A stretch of 64,000 nucleotides of DNA from Oxyruncus cristatus (lineage: Eukaryota > Chordata > Aves > Passeriformes > Cotingidae): contig VXAY01002825.1 in NCBI GenBank assembly GCA_013399855.1, forward strand, positions 252,268 to 316,267, read 5' to 3'. Under the pieces are notes generated by a model, which ran no database searches, was not told the DNA's origin, and was given only the letters and a program-made list of their open reading frames with translations. The position numbers were made by a program, and so were the translations under genes. Below, in pieces: positions 28,201-43,200 of the stretch (the first letter of the stretch is position 1; each line of letters starts with the position of its first letter).

Positions 28201-31200
28201 CACACGCATGACCCCTACAACAAATAGTCTGGCTAAAATCAAAACAAGAACCCTGTGCACTTCTGGGCCAGCACAGCAGCTGTCGGCATCAGCAGGCCCG
28301 AATATGTCTGCTGGCCATTCACTTGCCAAAAGGATGAACGTGAAATAGCTGCATGGAGACGTGTCAGCAAGGAAGACAATCAGCTGAGAGTGCTTTGATG
28401 TTGCATTCATACTGACCATGGTCATTTTGTCCAAGCTAAGTACAAGTAAATAAGAAATGCTTGCACAATTGAAATTATTTTATCACATGACAGAGGTTTT
28501 TAATTATTCTCTATTGTACACTTGAAATGGTGGAAAAGAACACACTTCCTCTTTTTCAAACAATTTTACTCGTTCAGTTTTATAATCCTCAGAAATCTTA
28601 AACACTTTCAAATTTTTTACTGATCAAAGATTAATCCTGCTCCTCAAACTGTTGCAGAGCTAAGTAAACACTAATCCATTTTTAATCCATTACAACAAAA
28701 AATTACAGTTATTCAAATTCAGGTGTTTCGGTTTTCAAAAAAATTTAGATGATTGGAATGTTTTATACAATTACCATGAAGCACTTTATCAGCATCAAAG
28801 ATGATGCAATCATGCTGCTACATAAATTTCCTGTATCAGCGTAAATAGAGGTGTCTTAATTTGCCTGTAAAGCCTCTATAACTTTTACTGACTCAACAAA
28901 AAAAATTAGTAAATGGTGTTCTCAAATTATATGTTAATTAAATATACACTTGACCCCTATAAATACAAAGAATTAAACTCTGCATTGTGTTGGGGCAGTT
29001 GAAAACCAAGAAATTGATTGGATTAATATTGCCTTAGTTATAGCTATTAAATATTTGCCATTCCTCTTTATTTTACCTAGTACATTTAGAAACAAACTCT
29101 TTATATTGTATTGCTGCAAAAGAAACAGGCAAAGCAATACCAAATCTGACGGCACATAAAAATCCATGTCTTTTATGTAAGTTGGTCATATCTGATTTCT
29201 TTCTTGCTACTCTGTCTGAACCATAGTTAGCCAGGGCTCAACTAACCTTCAGCTTTAAGCTCTGAACTTAAAAAAAACGATGTGCAAGATTGGCAGGAGT
29301 AAAATGACTGCAACAAAAGTATGGATTGACCCAAACAGAATTTAAAACTAAATTATTTTTTTTAAATATTGTAACACGGAAGAAATATCAAACCCCCCTC
29401 CTTACCTTTTACAGCTGTATTCAAAGCATAAACTGATTTGAATCATACACAAGAAATTGAAATGCCATTAGAAAATTGAAATGGCATAAACTTTTCTGCA
29501 AGTCTAACAAAATCAGTACTTCTGCAAAAGTAGTAAGAACAGCTGCCTCTGAAAAATATCCATAGGATTATCTGAGCAATACTGATTCCAAAAATTAAAC
29601 CCAACAGCTTATTTCTAAAGTTCTGAGGAAAGTATTAACATTAAAACCACTAAGCTAAACTCAATAGGTGGTCAGGCACAGAAAAAAATCAGTAGCGTAT
29701 GATTTTCAGAAAACAAATCATGGAAATGTTTACAGAAATCATAAATGCTTTCTGAAGATCTGATCCTAAAATATTTCCTCTTCTTCTGTGGCAACCCAAT
29801 GTTAATAGGTTTTAAAAGGGTACAAACTCTCACACTTATAAAAATAAATTGGGTTAGTGCATGTTTGTGTAATTTCTGTTACCTTCAATAAATTTTTTGT
29901 AAAATCTATTCTTAGTCACACTTCTGGTTTGTTTTCTTAGAAAAGACACCTGTTTCAGCTAATGTTTCCTTTAAAGGTAGTCTCGTATTATTTTTACAAA
30001 GTTCAGGAGATAGAAGTCTTCTGTTTATTTACAGATTAGCACAGAAGCTTCCTAGGCAAAATTGACAATTATCCAGTGGACCTTTCAACCGCAGCCTTGG
30101 TTTGGAAGGACCTCTAGGGGTGAGAAGGTACCTCCATGCTGAAGGACGAAACCCTGGAGAAAGTTTAAGGCTTGACTCTTTGTCCAAAGGAGTTTTGCTG
30201 TTGGCCAGAAGGCACCCTTAACGTAAAAGAAAATACCTCACCTCTTTATACATTTGCCCAGAAATATAATTGATCATTACTCAGAATTTATGACCAATAT
30301 CATCCCAAGTCACTCTTCATTTTGCTTACTAAAAACGCATATTAAAGTTGGTATTCCTCAGAGTATTTAATAATCTGTATACAAGTAATTAATGATATCC
30401 CTTTTCTGATGTTTCTCCTCCAATTCACCCTAAGCCTAAACATCACTCAAAAAAGATGAGACCAACATTGCCATAAGTATCTCTTAATAAAAGTAGCATC
30501 ATTAATTTTAATTATGTCAGTCAGAATGTCTTCTTATTTAAAGTTCCCCGACTGTAATGGGAGAGATGACAACTTTAGAAATCCCCAAACTTCCACATTT
30601 TCCTGTGTAAATGTGTGTCAGCAGATGTATCTGTGAATGTGAACTTTCTCATGCCATACTTGTATTCTACAGTTTACTGAATAACCTGCAATTAAAGCAA
30701 ATTCCCTCTGTGCTCTACAAGAGAGAATATCAAGTAATATTCAGTACTAGCCCTCACTTGATGTCAGTGGAAGATTTTGCATTTATTTTAAGGAGTACTA
30801 GTCTCTTAGTCATTCCTCGTGGAAAAATAAATGAAAAATGCAGAATAACATAACTAAACGTAACATGACTTACAGGTATGTGCAAAAAACATTGGTAGAT
30901 GGCTGCGTTGTGCTGCATTTTGTTGAGAGGCAAGGATTCAATTTAGAATCAATGCAAACAATCGATTAGTCCAGTGCAATGACCACTCCACAGGCAGCAC
31001 TAATGCATCTGTTTTCTAAAGGTAGCTACAGACATTCAAGACAGGGTTTGTGTCAGCCCTGACCTCACTGCCCTGACTCCGAGTGCTGTGGGTGTTGTGT
31101 CTGCAGCACACGCAGGATGTTCTGTGTGACAGCTGCCTGAGAGTGAACGCTTCAGGAAACCGGCAAAATGGGGGAATGCTTCCTCCATGCACGATGCTCC

Positions 31201-34200
31201 TACTTAATGTACAAGCTGCAGCAGTCTCACCATGTTCAATAGCCCTGAGGATCTTTCTCTTCATGAATTTGTCTTTGTATGACACTACACATTCAAATCA
31301 CATAGCCTGTAGTAACTTGTGTGTGTTGGGGCTTTTGCGTGATCTAATAAACTCGGGCCAATTCACACTAAGATTAGACAAAGCTACATTAACTGATTCA
31401 GTCACTATTTTAAATAAAAATTTAAAGCACACTTCAGTGCTTTTCATTCACCAGACATCTTGCTGTACATTAATAGTCCTGACACAGAGTCTAATACCCT
31501 CTGATGACAGCTAGGACATGTCTCCAGCTTCTTCGGTCTAGATAGAAGATGTCCAAATGTGTTAAGGAAAGGTTGCGGTGGGGTTTGAGTTGGGTTAACA
31601 CACCTTGACGTGTGCTTCTAGAATGGACAAATCCCGCTCTTTATTTTACAGTTGGGCTGCCATGAGATCCACAGAAATAAAAAAAAATGGGAAAAAAGGA
31701 CACTTATTTGAGTGCCTGAGATGAAGCTAAAACTTGATGTTGAAGGTTTGCAGTAACTAGGTGACTTACAGAGAAGGGTCGGGAGGTATATAATAAAGGT
31801 TGAGAGCTACACTTTGATGTGGTAACAACATACAAACATTTTGTTCAGCCACCATCATTGTCCTGCTTTAACCCCAGTGGCAACAAAGGATACTTTGTGT
31901 CATAACACATTCTCTCCCTCCTCCTCCTGCCTTCCCACCCCGCTGCCCTGTGGGGTAGGAAGGGGAACTGGGAAGCGTAAAAACCTGGGTTAAGACAACA
32001 ACACAAGCAATGCCCAAGACAATTGCTCAGCACCCACTGACCAATGCCATCTCCAAGCAGCAGAAAGCAGATCCCAGCCAACTCCTCCCAGTTTATACTC
32101 TGGATATCACATTCTATGGTATGGAATATCTCTCTGGCCAGTCCAAGTCAGCTGTCCCGGCTTTGCTCTCTCCCAGCTCCCTGTGCACCTGCTCGCTGGC
32201 AGAGCATGGGAATCTGAAAAGTCCTTGACTCAGGGTAAGCACTACTTAGCAACAGCTAAAACATCGGTGTGTTATCAACATTACTCTCATACTACATTCA
32301 AAACACTGCTCTGTAACAGCTACTGGGAAGAAAATTAACCCTATTGCAGCTGAAACCAGAACAATAATCCTTATCAAATCAATCCCCTATAAATAACGGC
32401 AGAACCAGTAAACACTACACAGATCTAACATAGAGTTCTGTATCAGACACTCATTGTTAATTTCAAAATGTTAAGCAAATAGTTTCTTTTTATATAAGCT
32501 GCTAATAGACAATTTGACATAGCATAAAAATTGGACGTTTTAATTTGAACATAAAATCAGTGTAAACTGTTGATGTGAGTTCTTTCAGCAGAGAAATAAC
32601 AGGTGACATGTTTATAGTGATTTTAAATAAGCTGCCTCAATTCAGTGCATAAACATTTCTCAGCATAAACATTTGGTGCCTGTTAATAAACTGCTTGTTC
32701 AGTATTTTCTCACCGATCTTTATCATTTCAACCTTCTCTAAAAGATTCAAAACTGCCCAAAATACGTGCATATCTGGAGAGATAGATATGTCTGTCTGTA
32801 TGCCTACATATGTATAAAATAAATATAAAATATGTGTAGAAATAAGCCCATCTTGCATTAAAAATACAAGTCTATATCTTAAAAGACAAAAAACCCACAG
32901 GGACAAATACTACATTGGATCTCTAATGGAAACTCATTCAGCAGTGAAGATGTAGGCACCAAACTAGCACCAAAGACATTTTTTATCTACTCCTCTAGCA
33001 TTGTCTTCAAAGGAAAGCATACAGAAGAAAACTTAGGACTTTCCATAGGAAAAATATTTTGCCACCTTCTCTAAAATATTATCACCTTAGTTACCGTGAC
33101 TTTGAGGGCAACCTCATACACCATCTGCAAAGCATATGGTTGCATGACGTTTTTGTGTCCAGAACACTCAGTATCCAAATGCTTAGGGCTTTATTTTTAG
33201 CTCTTACAGTCAAAATACTAGGTAAAAAAAACCCCAGAAACAAACCACACACTAAAACCTAAAAAACTATATTGATTTATAGAGTAAAGTTTTTGGTTTG
33301 AGGTGCTACCATTGAGCCCTAAGATCCAAAATTAAGGAAACATCTGTGTAAACAAGTGGTTGATGCAGAACACCAAATGCCTTCTGAAACCTCGCAACTG
33401 CATGACACTTGCATTTTTTCTGTTGTCCTTCTGACGTATCTATCATATCCTACCTATTGTACTTTTACTAATGGTTTTTTCAGTACCTGCTTCCCACATC
33501 TCTCTTCCAATCTTCATCCTAACATGTTTATTTTTTGCTTTTTTTTTTCAAGGCTTTTTTAAATGTTGCTGCTGCTTCCTATTTCAGTTTCTGTGGGTTT
33601 ATTCCTGCAAGTATAGTCAATTTGCATTTAATTCGCCTCTTTCAAATTATTAATGAATACGTCAAACAAGAACTGCTTTTCTCTTGCACTACTTCATCTG
33701 TTAATTGTTTCCCACTCATTGAAATATTATCTTCTGTTAATTTGAATTTTTATGTCCTGACCCATTTTCACATGTCATGACAATGTCCAGGTCAAATGGC
33801 AGTGTTCAAAATGGCTGTTTTAGCAGCAACACACATGTGTTCCCAAGTTGCCAGATGACACACATTTTATAATGTCTCTTCAGAAAAGTTGGGGAAACAA
33901 CATATTCTTTCAATTTTCTTTATTATCTATTTTCAACTATAGTAATGGTTGGGCTTTTAAACACAGAAGGAGATGGCAAAAACTGCATGCCCATCTCTGC
34001 AAACCAGACAGAACAGATCTGCTACAGCTATTCCACACAAACTGAAATCCAGAAAAAAAACCCAACCACCCAAGTATCTTTATTCATGAGAGGACTTAAT
34101 CTGTTTTGGATAACAAGAGTTTTACTGACACTGAGCTCATGCTTGTAAACAAAATCTTGCTCTGTCAGCCTCAGCAGGAAAACAGATAGAAAATATGTAA

Positions 34201-37200
34201 AATGTGGTGGAAAAAAATCCCTCCCTCAACAAAAAGAACAAGAAAGAGATTCTGCAAAATGAACAAATTTGGGTTTCCATGCATAGTTTATTTAAGATAC
34301 CTTGATGGCTTTCTGAAGCACTTCCAATTGCTAACACAGTTCAATGTCCAATATCAATCTGCAATAACTCCAATTAATTAATTCTATTTTACTTATAACT
34401 TGATTGCAGATACCAGCAATCAAGTGGTGCATGTGCTATTGATAGATTATTACAATATTCAGTTTGGAAATAACTTCTTTTGAATATTCTTTTAAAACAA
34501 CTGAAACTTCTTGAAATAACACAAGGCAAAACATGTGGCACGTAAGCTGAGTAACACTGCAATATTAGAAACACAGATGCATTACTGCAATTACCAACTG
34601 CTTACAGCCTTGAATTTCAAACAGTTACTGAATTCTGTATTTCTGGTTTTATCTCATTTGGCAACTGCAATCCAAGCATATTGTAACCAATGTTACCAAA
34701 AATTACTACAGAATTTTTATTCAGTCTGATTTTCATTTAGTCTGAGTAAAACGGGAGTTATTTAAAAGCAGAACATGTCTGATAGATGTATTGAACACCA
34801 GCATCAAAATGAATAGAAAAAGTATTTTTCCTACCTTGTAATCATCTTCATAGTCATTATATCCACAGGTACTTAAGATGTCAGGAAAAATATCCGACCA
34901 TCCATTACTTGTACAATTTTTGCTAATATTTCCTGTAAAGAAAAATTTGAGAGCTTAAATTAGAAAGATTCAAAAGTGTCCTCATGAATGAATCTTTAGA
35001 CAACCTGATTTTGTCATTAGTTAGTCACAACCTAACTCTGTTTCCTGTGTTTCCTAGTACTCCTGTAAAAGCAACCCAGCCATTTTCTTTCATGTGGTCT
35101 TCATTCACACTGCTTTGGCTTTTGCTTGGACTTGCCTTCACCCTACAGAAAAACAAAAGTAAACCCCAAGATGTGACAGCAGGATTCTCCTTCAGTGCAA
35201 CAGATATTTCTGTTACAACTGCAACAGCCTGAAGTGTTTTGTTGTTTTATTTAAAGTCTTTTGGCTCACTCTATAAAGGGGATAATTTGTAGGTAATTTG
35301 ACAGAAAAGTAATTTAAGTGAGAGTTGTTCTGATCTCCTCTTTAAGCTTTTCTGAGAAGCCAATACCAAATGATCTACTGAAGAGTTATAAAAGGTCTTA
35401 GACACTATGGTGATGACTTACTGCTACAGCAAATGTTGGTAAGGTTGGTAATGAAGTTTAAAGGCCAAATCATGTTTATAGGTTGAAGAACAAGGAAAAA
35501 AAAATATATGCTGAATCTCACTCTTTGAACCAATATTGAAACAATGTAGTCCAAGAAACATACAGGACCTGTGAAAGTATGGCTGGAAAGGAATTTAGAA
35601 CATCTACTTTTTTCAGAAATGGTTTTCTGGTTGGAACTGAGAGAAGTTAACTCTTTACAGGAGTCACACAGATGAGATGGGGGCAACCCATGATTCTACT
35701 TCTTAATTTATTTAAAATGAATCAATGTTCATACACTATGGAACATCTTCAATAGGGAAAAACTGAAGAGACTGATGTCAGACTAAAGAATAATCACTAA
35801 TATTATTATAACTTACTCCTATAATGTTAATTCATGGCCAAATTCCCCTCACATTTCTTAAAGTGACTTGTATATCCATAACGCTTGAAATGCATAATAA
35901 TATGCTGCTTTGGTCTAAGATATACTGCCACTGGTCTTTAAGTGACTTGAAGATGCCTGTTTTTCACTATAGAAAAATAAATTTATGTGTCACAGATCAG
36001 CTTTGGCCAAGAATAACCAAACTTGTTTATGTACACTCCAAACTAAAGCTTTTGTGATCTTGCTGACTGGTTACTGGAAGTTCTTCTTTGTATAAAGTCT
36101 TCAGTGGAAAGTTATAAATATACCACAAATGGTTCACCAACCAACAACCAGCTAGTAAAAAGGCCTTGACTTAAATCCAGAGTGTCTCCTCAAACAACAG
36201 GACCACTTCTGCTGTTTGGCAAAGACATGACATTTTTAAAAGAAATGTAACCTATTTATACATTGTGAAGAGTCTTCACTTTAAAAGTGCATCAGGATTC
36301 TCTGACTAGGCAGAGCAGAGGAATGTCTTAACAGAACCACAAATTACGTCAAAGCTAGTTTTGCAATTAAAAGACTCTATGTACTCAAGGGGCTGAAGTA
36401 TTTTCTGCTTCAAGTATTCTAATGCCTTCTAATCTAAAGGCAACGTTGGGCAATGTTCTGTGGAAGGCACTGCTTATTTCTGCACCTCCTTTTCATGCAG
36501 TTAAGCATTTCGGAAGGTAACTTGATTTAAAACCTGTGACTTGACACATACATTTGAATAAGAACTTCACTGAATAACTTTCTGAGACTCCTAAACTTGC
36601 ATTGTCATGTACAATACAGGGAAAACATTATAGGACAGTATGGTTGCTTTTACAGTAAAAAGTCTTTTAATAAAAAATTACTAATGTTCAATAGAAAATT
36701 AATTATGTGGTATGCATAAACCATAATCTTGACCATCACAGAAGAAATTTAGAGCCAGGTCTCCAAAAGGTGTAAAGATGAGAAGACAACCAACTTTTTA
36801 AATTCATGATTTAAATTAGGAAATCCTTTAAAGTCTTGATAGTACGTAAAAGCTTACTATTGACTTGGAATACTTGCATAAAAATAAGGTAGTTTAGATC
36901 ATCTTGTAGTAGAATTTTAACTCCTTTTAAACACTAAAAAGCTAAAACACAAATCTCAAAAATCTGGCTAAATAAAAAGAGCTGGACTTCTTATTTAAAT
37001 ATATTTTTATAATTTTCTGCTATATGAATGAAGTTCATTTGAAATGTGCTGTGTATGAATTAAATAAAACACACATTCCTGAGCATAATCAAATTATAAA
37101 GGTGTTAAGATACTTAGTTAGATCTTAATTGAATCAACTACGCAAAATGTTTGCTGTCTTCTTTCTCTAAAATTATAGAAAGATAAGATTTAAAAAACAC

Positions 37201-40200
37201 TCTTAAACTGAACAAGTACCTCTAAAAAAACACCCTCTTAGTTTCACAAGCAAGAAGCAAACAGGAAGTCATGAAAAAAGGTGTATCTGGGAAAATTATA
37301 GAACATTATAAGAAGAAAGTACTCTTTCAGTCTTGCTGACACCATGCTAAGGTGAGACAGAGCTGCAGTGCACTGTGAAGGTTTCATACTTAAATATTTA
37401 TTGCAGTTGTTTTATAGCAAAATTAAAATACTGTTGTAATAATAATATCAGTTATGAAATAAGCACCAGAGAGCGAGTGCATGCTCTGCCTTTGGCAAAT
37501 AGACAGAAGCAGAATGATTTAATTCAGATTTTGAAATTTTGATATTTATTAGTTTGCCTGATCTCATGACAACACCATTATATCTTTGTTTGAGTCATTT
37601 GAATACTTCAATACATTTCATAAGATTTAGCAAAGATTACACATACTTTCCCCTGTATAAACTGTTTAGACTATCCATGATAAACTAATCAACATTCACC
37701 AGCTCCAGGAATGAAAACCTTTGCTCATGTGTAGACTGTTTTAGTTATCTATTTTTTACTGGAACAAGACTTATTCAACAGTTTTGAGAACAAAGGTATT
37801 TTAGTCATACCCCAAGTTAACCTCAAAAACAGAATTAAATCACTGATAATTTTCACATTTTTCACCAATTCCTCATGACAACAGTTTCTCACCTGAGCAA
37901 TGGAGTAAGATTTTTTCTGCTGCATTGTGAGATACATGTGAAATACTCTGTGTGCATCATCTATTTCCAAAACCCCACTAACGTGCCACAGTGCAAAATG
38001 AAACCACAGTAAGATGAATTGACAAGATGGTGCAGAATATGGCAGATTTGAAACATTTGTTTCAGCAGTCTGAGACACTGATGAGCTCTTTTCAAGTTCT
38101 ACTAAAAAACAGAATAAAAGGTTTCATAATAACTACCTTAAATTGTAAAAGCAATAATTTTTAGGTATTATGTGTTAATGTGGGCTCATTATTCTCACAA
38201 TAGCAAGGCAGAGCTCCCTTCCTAATCACAGAAGGGACAATCTGCATGTGTTCTTCTGGCAGTTGTTAGAGATGTCAGTCAGTCTCAGATGCCTTAATAA
38301 TAATCAAAAATAGGTCAAAAAAGAGCAAGCAATGTCTCCAGCCTTGGTGAGTGTCACTGTATTAGAATACATATTTAGTACCTGGCTCAAAGAACACTGT
38401 ACTAAGCACAAAGATGACAATTTGGTCTTTTCATGGTGTATCATGAACAGCACCGGAAAGAATTTTAACTCTTTAAAAAGAAAATAAAAACTCCAAATAA
38501 ACCACTCTCAGCACATTATGTTACAAAATAGCAGAAAGAAGCCAGTAAAAATACACCTTAAAATAAAATACCTGGTTTGCCAGAAAAAAGGCTAAACACT
38601 TTTGGGCAAGGGACAGTGACAGTCTCTCCAATCTTCGCAGGACGCCAGCAGGTGATGTTATCCCAAACTCCAACACATCCTGAAACAAAATCAGCAGTAA
38701 CAGACTTGAAAGCTCAGTGTGGTCCAGATCACCCTACTGTGTTTACCTCATAAAGAGCTGGTGGAAGTTTTGGACAAGTGGTTCAAGAAACATTACACTC
38801 TTTCAAGAAAGCTGCAAAGGCAGTATTTTCTATGGCAATGTTCAGGAAATCATAAGAGTCTGCTGATTAACCAGCTTATCTTTAGATCAGTTAATATATT
38901 GTTTACGAAATGTTTTATTAAAACTATGTCATTGTAATGTGAGGATGCTAAGAAACAGTAAGAAATGTTTAAAAATAACTTCCAAGCATTGATATGGATT
39001 ATTAACAACTGCAAAATTTTGAAAATCTCTTAATCACAGAATGGACTTTTCTATCTGCAGTAATAAGCAGATTGAACATCACAAAGAAATATTTAAGTAG
39101 TGAAAAGGAGTCAACATGACACATATGATAGGAACACATGGAGAATTTTTTGAACAATAGGCATGGACTTACAAAGTAATCTCTCAGACTAAATAGCAGA
39201 CATTTGAACAAAGAATGTTCCTTTACACTGATATCAGGAAGGGGGGGGGCTTTCAAATTTTATAGGCGTGTTTTATACTGGCAGTTACAACTTGTTACAA
39301 GTAGACAGTAATTTGGTACATAACTTGCTACATAACAAGCAGACAGTAATTTGCTACAGCTTTGCCTGTGCTGATGTCTGCATAAATGTGGCTCAAATGC
39401 AGTATCTTGTGAGTGAGCATAAAGCTTTCTATAGCTTGCTAAAGACACTTGGCTCAATCATGACATGTTAAAGGTGCCTATTTGTAATCCAAGTCTTCTA
39501 AGCTAAGCAAAGAGTTCTGAAAGTTTCTTGATATAGGCCTTACAAGGACAAAGAAGTAAGGAAATAATATTCATATTATCACAGTTCAAGTTATCTCAAA
39601 AAAAAAAAAAAATCATGTGCAAAATTCCGGGCATTTATGTCTTCAAATAAGGCAACTGACAACTTAAAGAGAAAAAAAACCCCAACCTAAAGAGAAAAAA
39701 ACCCCAAACTTTTATCCTACCAGCATTATTTCTGTGAGATTATTAGAAGTCTAAGGGACAGTTTGTTCCTTTCAGTACAGAACATAAAACTTGGGTTAGG
39801 AACTGCTCACATCCATATTATTCTTCAGAATATTTATAGTATTAGCAAATCATTATTAATTTATTCTGTGCTAGTGAGGTCATGCCCAAAATCAAGCCAC
39901 ATGAGTTGAATGAAGCTGGAAAAGGAATATTTAGAAGTTCTATATTTGTATTAGACCATATTAGTGCAATTAAACTTGGACAGCCTCTGTTGACATAAAA
40001 TGTGCAGCATCCTGCCTTCAAAGTTTAAGTTATTTTCAAAATACACATAAACTAGGGAACTGAAGAATGTGTTACAGGACCAGCAGTTGTATTTGTCCAA
40101 GGCGTATGTCCTAGTGCAGCAAGAAGAAAAGCCAGTGGCACAGCATTCCCATGGGCCTTGCTTTCCTTTGGAAGACATCCATTCAAGTGTGATAGCTGGG

Positions 40201-43200
40201 AGGGAGCCTCTGTGGTACCAAGAACAGGGTTTGGAGATGATGAGAACGATGAAGACGAGAGGAGGATGACGGGGGGAATTCTTCATTTGGTCACCAATTC
40301 CACAGAGCCCTCTTTATGCAGTTTCCCAAGCAAGCGCTATTCTCCAGAGGAAACACTTGCTCATGGAGATTGAGTCTTCACTCCTCTTAGTGTTGTACTG
40401 TTCTAGATGCAATATCTGTTCTATATTCAGAATGATCATGCCAAAAATAAGGGATTACTAAAGGGAAACTTCACAAAGTTTATCTCTGTTTGTAGATAAA
40501 GTAATGTCTTATTCCATTGCCTTGTATGCTGGATCAGGCTCTTTGGGCGTTACAAACAATATCTCTGAGATATCTCTGAGGTTGACTTGGCCATCTGTAC
40601 CCAATTTAAGAGTTTTACATCTGAGCAAGTCACCTTCATAGCCTTTGAAGTCAACGGAACTTGAACAGGGTTCAAGTGAGGGTGCTTCCTGAGTTGCAGT
40701 ATTGGGTCCAGATCAAGTCCAAATCTCTATGATGCAACACCAGGGCTTATGCAAAATAAAAGAATGTTTACCTCAGCCAATTCAGGTCATGCTTCCTTCT
40801 CCATTGATTTTAAGCCAGAAACAACTTCAACAACACGACATACAAATAATCAGAAAGACAGAGAAACTATTTTCTTCATCTGCCAGCACTCAGAACTACA
40901 GTGACAAAATGAAACTCTTTTGGCTTTGATGGTTGGACTGCATGAGCCAGCATAAACAAGCCCTGGAGTACACAAGATTAATCATCATCTTGTGGTACTT
41001 CAGACCTTTTTATTTCATCCCCATTTCCATTAACAGTGAGAGCTGAGGTGAGTCACGGAAGTGTTGATGCACACCCAAAGAAGCTGATGACTTTCACAAA
41101 TTTTCCCTTTTGTTTAACATAAGATGATGGATTTGCTACAGTAACATGCAGAGTTCAGAGGCCTTTATAAATTTTTGCTATGCTGCTATATGGACTCGGC
41201 TAAGGTTTTACTAAACAGGTAGCTGAACAACATGGAGCTCCATTTGTACATTTGTACATTTGCCACAAAAAACTATTACTTGAGCCTCAATTAGATGTAT
41301 TATTATATAGAAAAGTTGAGGTCCAAATCCTATGCTTACCAAATTTAATCAACACAATTTGTATAGCTCTTGAAGCTTGCTGGAAGGAACTCAGTATGCA
41401 AGTTTTTGATGTTCAGAATTTCACAAGTCACTAGTGGTTTCTCAGGAATGTGTTTTTTACCTCTCTTTTCCCTCAGTATTCTAGGACTTTGCAGGCATCT
41501 ATGGCACAGGAAAGGATGATACTATTTCAGACTCCTTAAAATAAATGGATGAAATAACACTGAAGATGTATTTCCTACATCTAGACTACACTTAAATGCA
41601 GCCAAAAACTGGAGTTGCTATCATTCAGAATTCTGAGAATATTAAGCCTCACATTATGTATATTTACAGGCTTAGGATGGTACTGGAAATCCGAGAATAC
41701 TGCCGAAATGTCCTGGGAAAATTTATAGTCACTGAATAACTACACTGGGGGTCTGAAAACTAGACTAGGTCTGAATGCTGAATGCTGCTAGATTTTTAAT
41801 AATATTGCAGTCTTTTTCTTTCTCTTCTCTTACGAAAACATACCCTTAGGCAAAGGTGGGATACGACTAATGAGTCCATTCTTACTGCACTTGTATCAAT
41901 CTGTCTCTTCCATCCCAAAAACACACCTCTTCCGTACAGCACGAGCTTAATTATGCACAATAGAAACTAGCAATTAATTTCCTACTGATCTTGGAAACGA
42001 AAGATGTGGCACAACTGGAGATCTCGGTGAGTTTCAGAGGTCTTCAAGTAGATACTGCTCTTCATCCACCACAGTAACCTTTTACAACAATGGCATATGC
42101 AACGACATACGTCAGAGGGTGACAGAGAACGATTCACTTCATCCTAAAACACATTAAATTAGGCCAGATTAATTGATCACAACAATCGCCCGTTTCTTTC
42201 CAGCAACTACAAAGCAGTCTATGGTGCTTTAAATCCCACACCGTTGGAACATGAAAGTGTGGTAAATGCTGTCCTAAACTTTTCTCTTTCTGTACATAGA
42301 CTTTCTACTTGATCAAACTTGGTATTCTCATCTCTACTCACTCTCTACACTATCTGTCCAGCCATTAATTAATTCAGTTTTAGGATTTCTGGACTGTCAC
42401 CCATCACTGCTGCATTCATAATGTCATTATGTAAACTCTTATTCTCTGGAAATTTTATCCATATTTCACATTATAGGCCAGTTTCCTACTGTCTCCAAAG
42501 GATATTAATCAAGTAAGAGACAAAATATTCCTAATTTCATGTTTAAATAAGTTTTAAATTTTAGTTCTGGTAAGAATTCTGCCAATAAAATGATACTTTT
42601 TATATAAAGTATCTTACTTTTTAAGCAAAAATTAAATTGCTGCAATGTTTATTTCATATGTCTGCAATTTTCTTTATTTATAATATTTTTTAAATATTTC
42701 AAGAATCCCAAAGTATGTTAATGTACACCTTTATTCTTGTATGTTCATTGATGGATTTAGTCTCTATATTTGCATGCTGCTCCAATAAATTCTCAAGCAT
42801 TGAGTGGTTTTGTCCTTTCACGTTGAGACGTACACATATAAAACCAGTCCAGCTCTTGGTCTGTGTTAGCTTTTCAACCGTTTCTGCACGTCTAGTGTTA
42901 TATCTTTACCTTCTTCTTTAACTATTGTGCCTGTTTTGGCTTAATTTTCTTCACAGTTGTTAGTATGGACAGTGTTTTGGATTTGTGATTAGCGAAGTGT
43001 TAATAATACAGAGATATATCTCTGTATTATTGTTGCTGATTTGTTACTGGCAGGGCTTGCACAGAGCCAAGGCCTCTTCTGCTCTTTGTGCAGCCATGCT
43101 GGTGAGGAAGTTGGGGGTGCCTGGGGGGTTGAGAGGAGACACAGCCAGGACAGGTGACCCAACTGACAAAAGGGATATTCCAGACCACATGACATCATGC

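Larger units (their letters stand above)
22677..34834 (-). other. VIPR2: VIPR2 intron 4 (12158 bp)
   Basis: Donor GTAGGA and acceptor TTCTATTCAG. The longest visible intron. It holds the T-tract with an N, an LTR fragment at 25982, a CAAA low-complexity tract at 26948 and a solo LTR at 31859. The 143-codon plus-strand frame at 31083-31514 has no family resemblance. Confidence 0.93.

Noticed and set aside
31083..31514. 143-codon plus-strand frame in intron 4
   Set aside because: No motif, and it lies antisense within a VIPR2 intron. Several frames of this size are expected by chance in 64 kb over six frames.
40640..40730. Segment GAAGTCAACGGAACTTGAAC and following, resembling wording common in ancient amniote repeats
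   Set aside because: Only short word matches; I could not define ends or a family.
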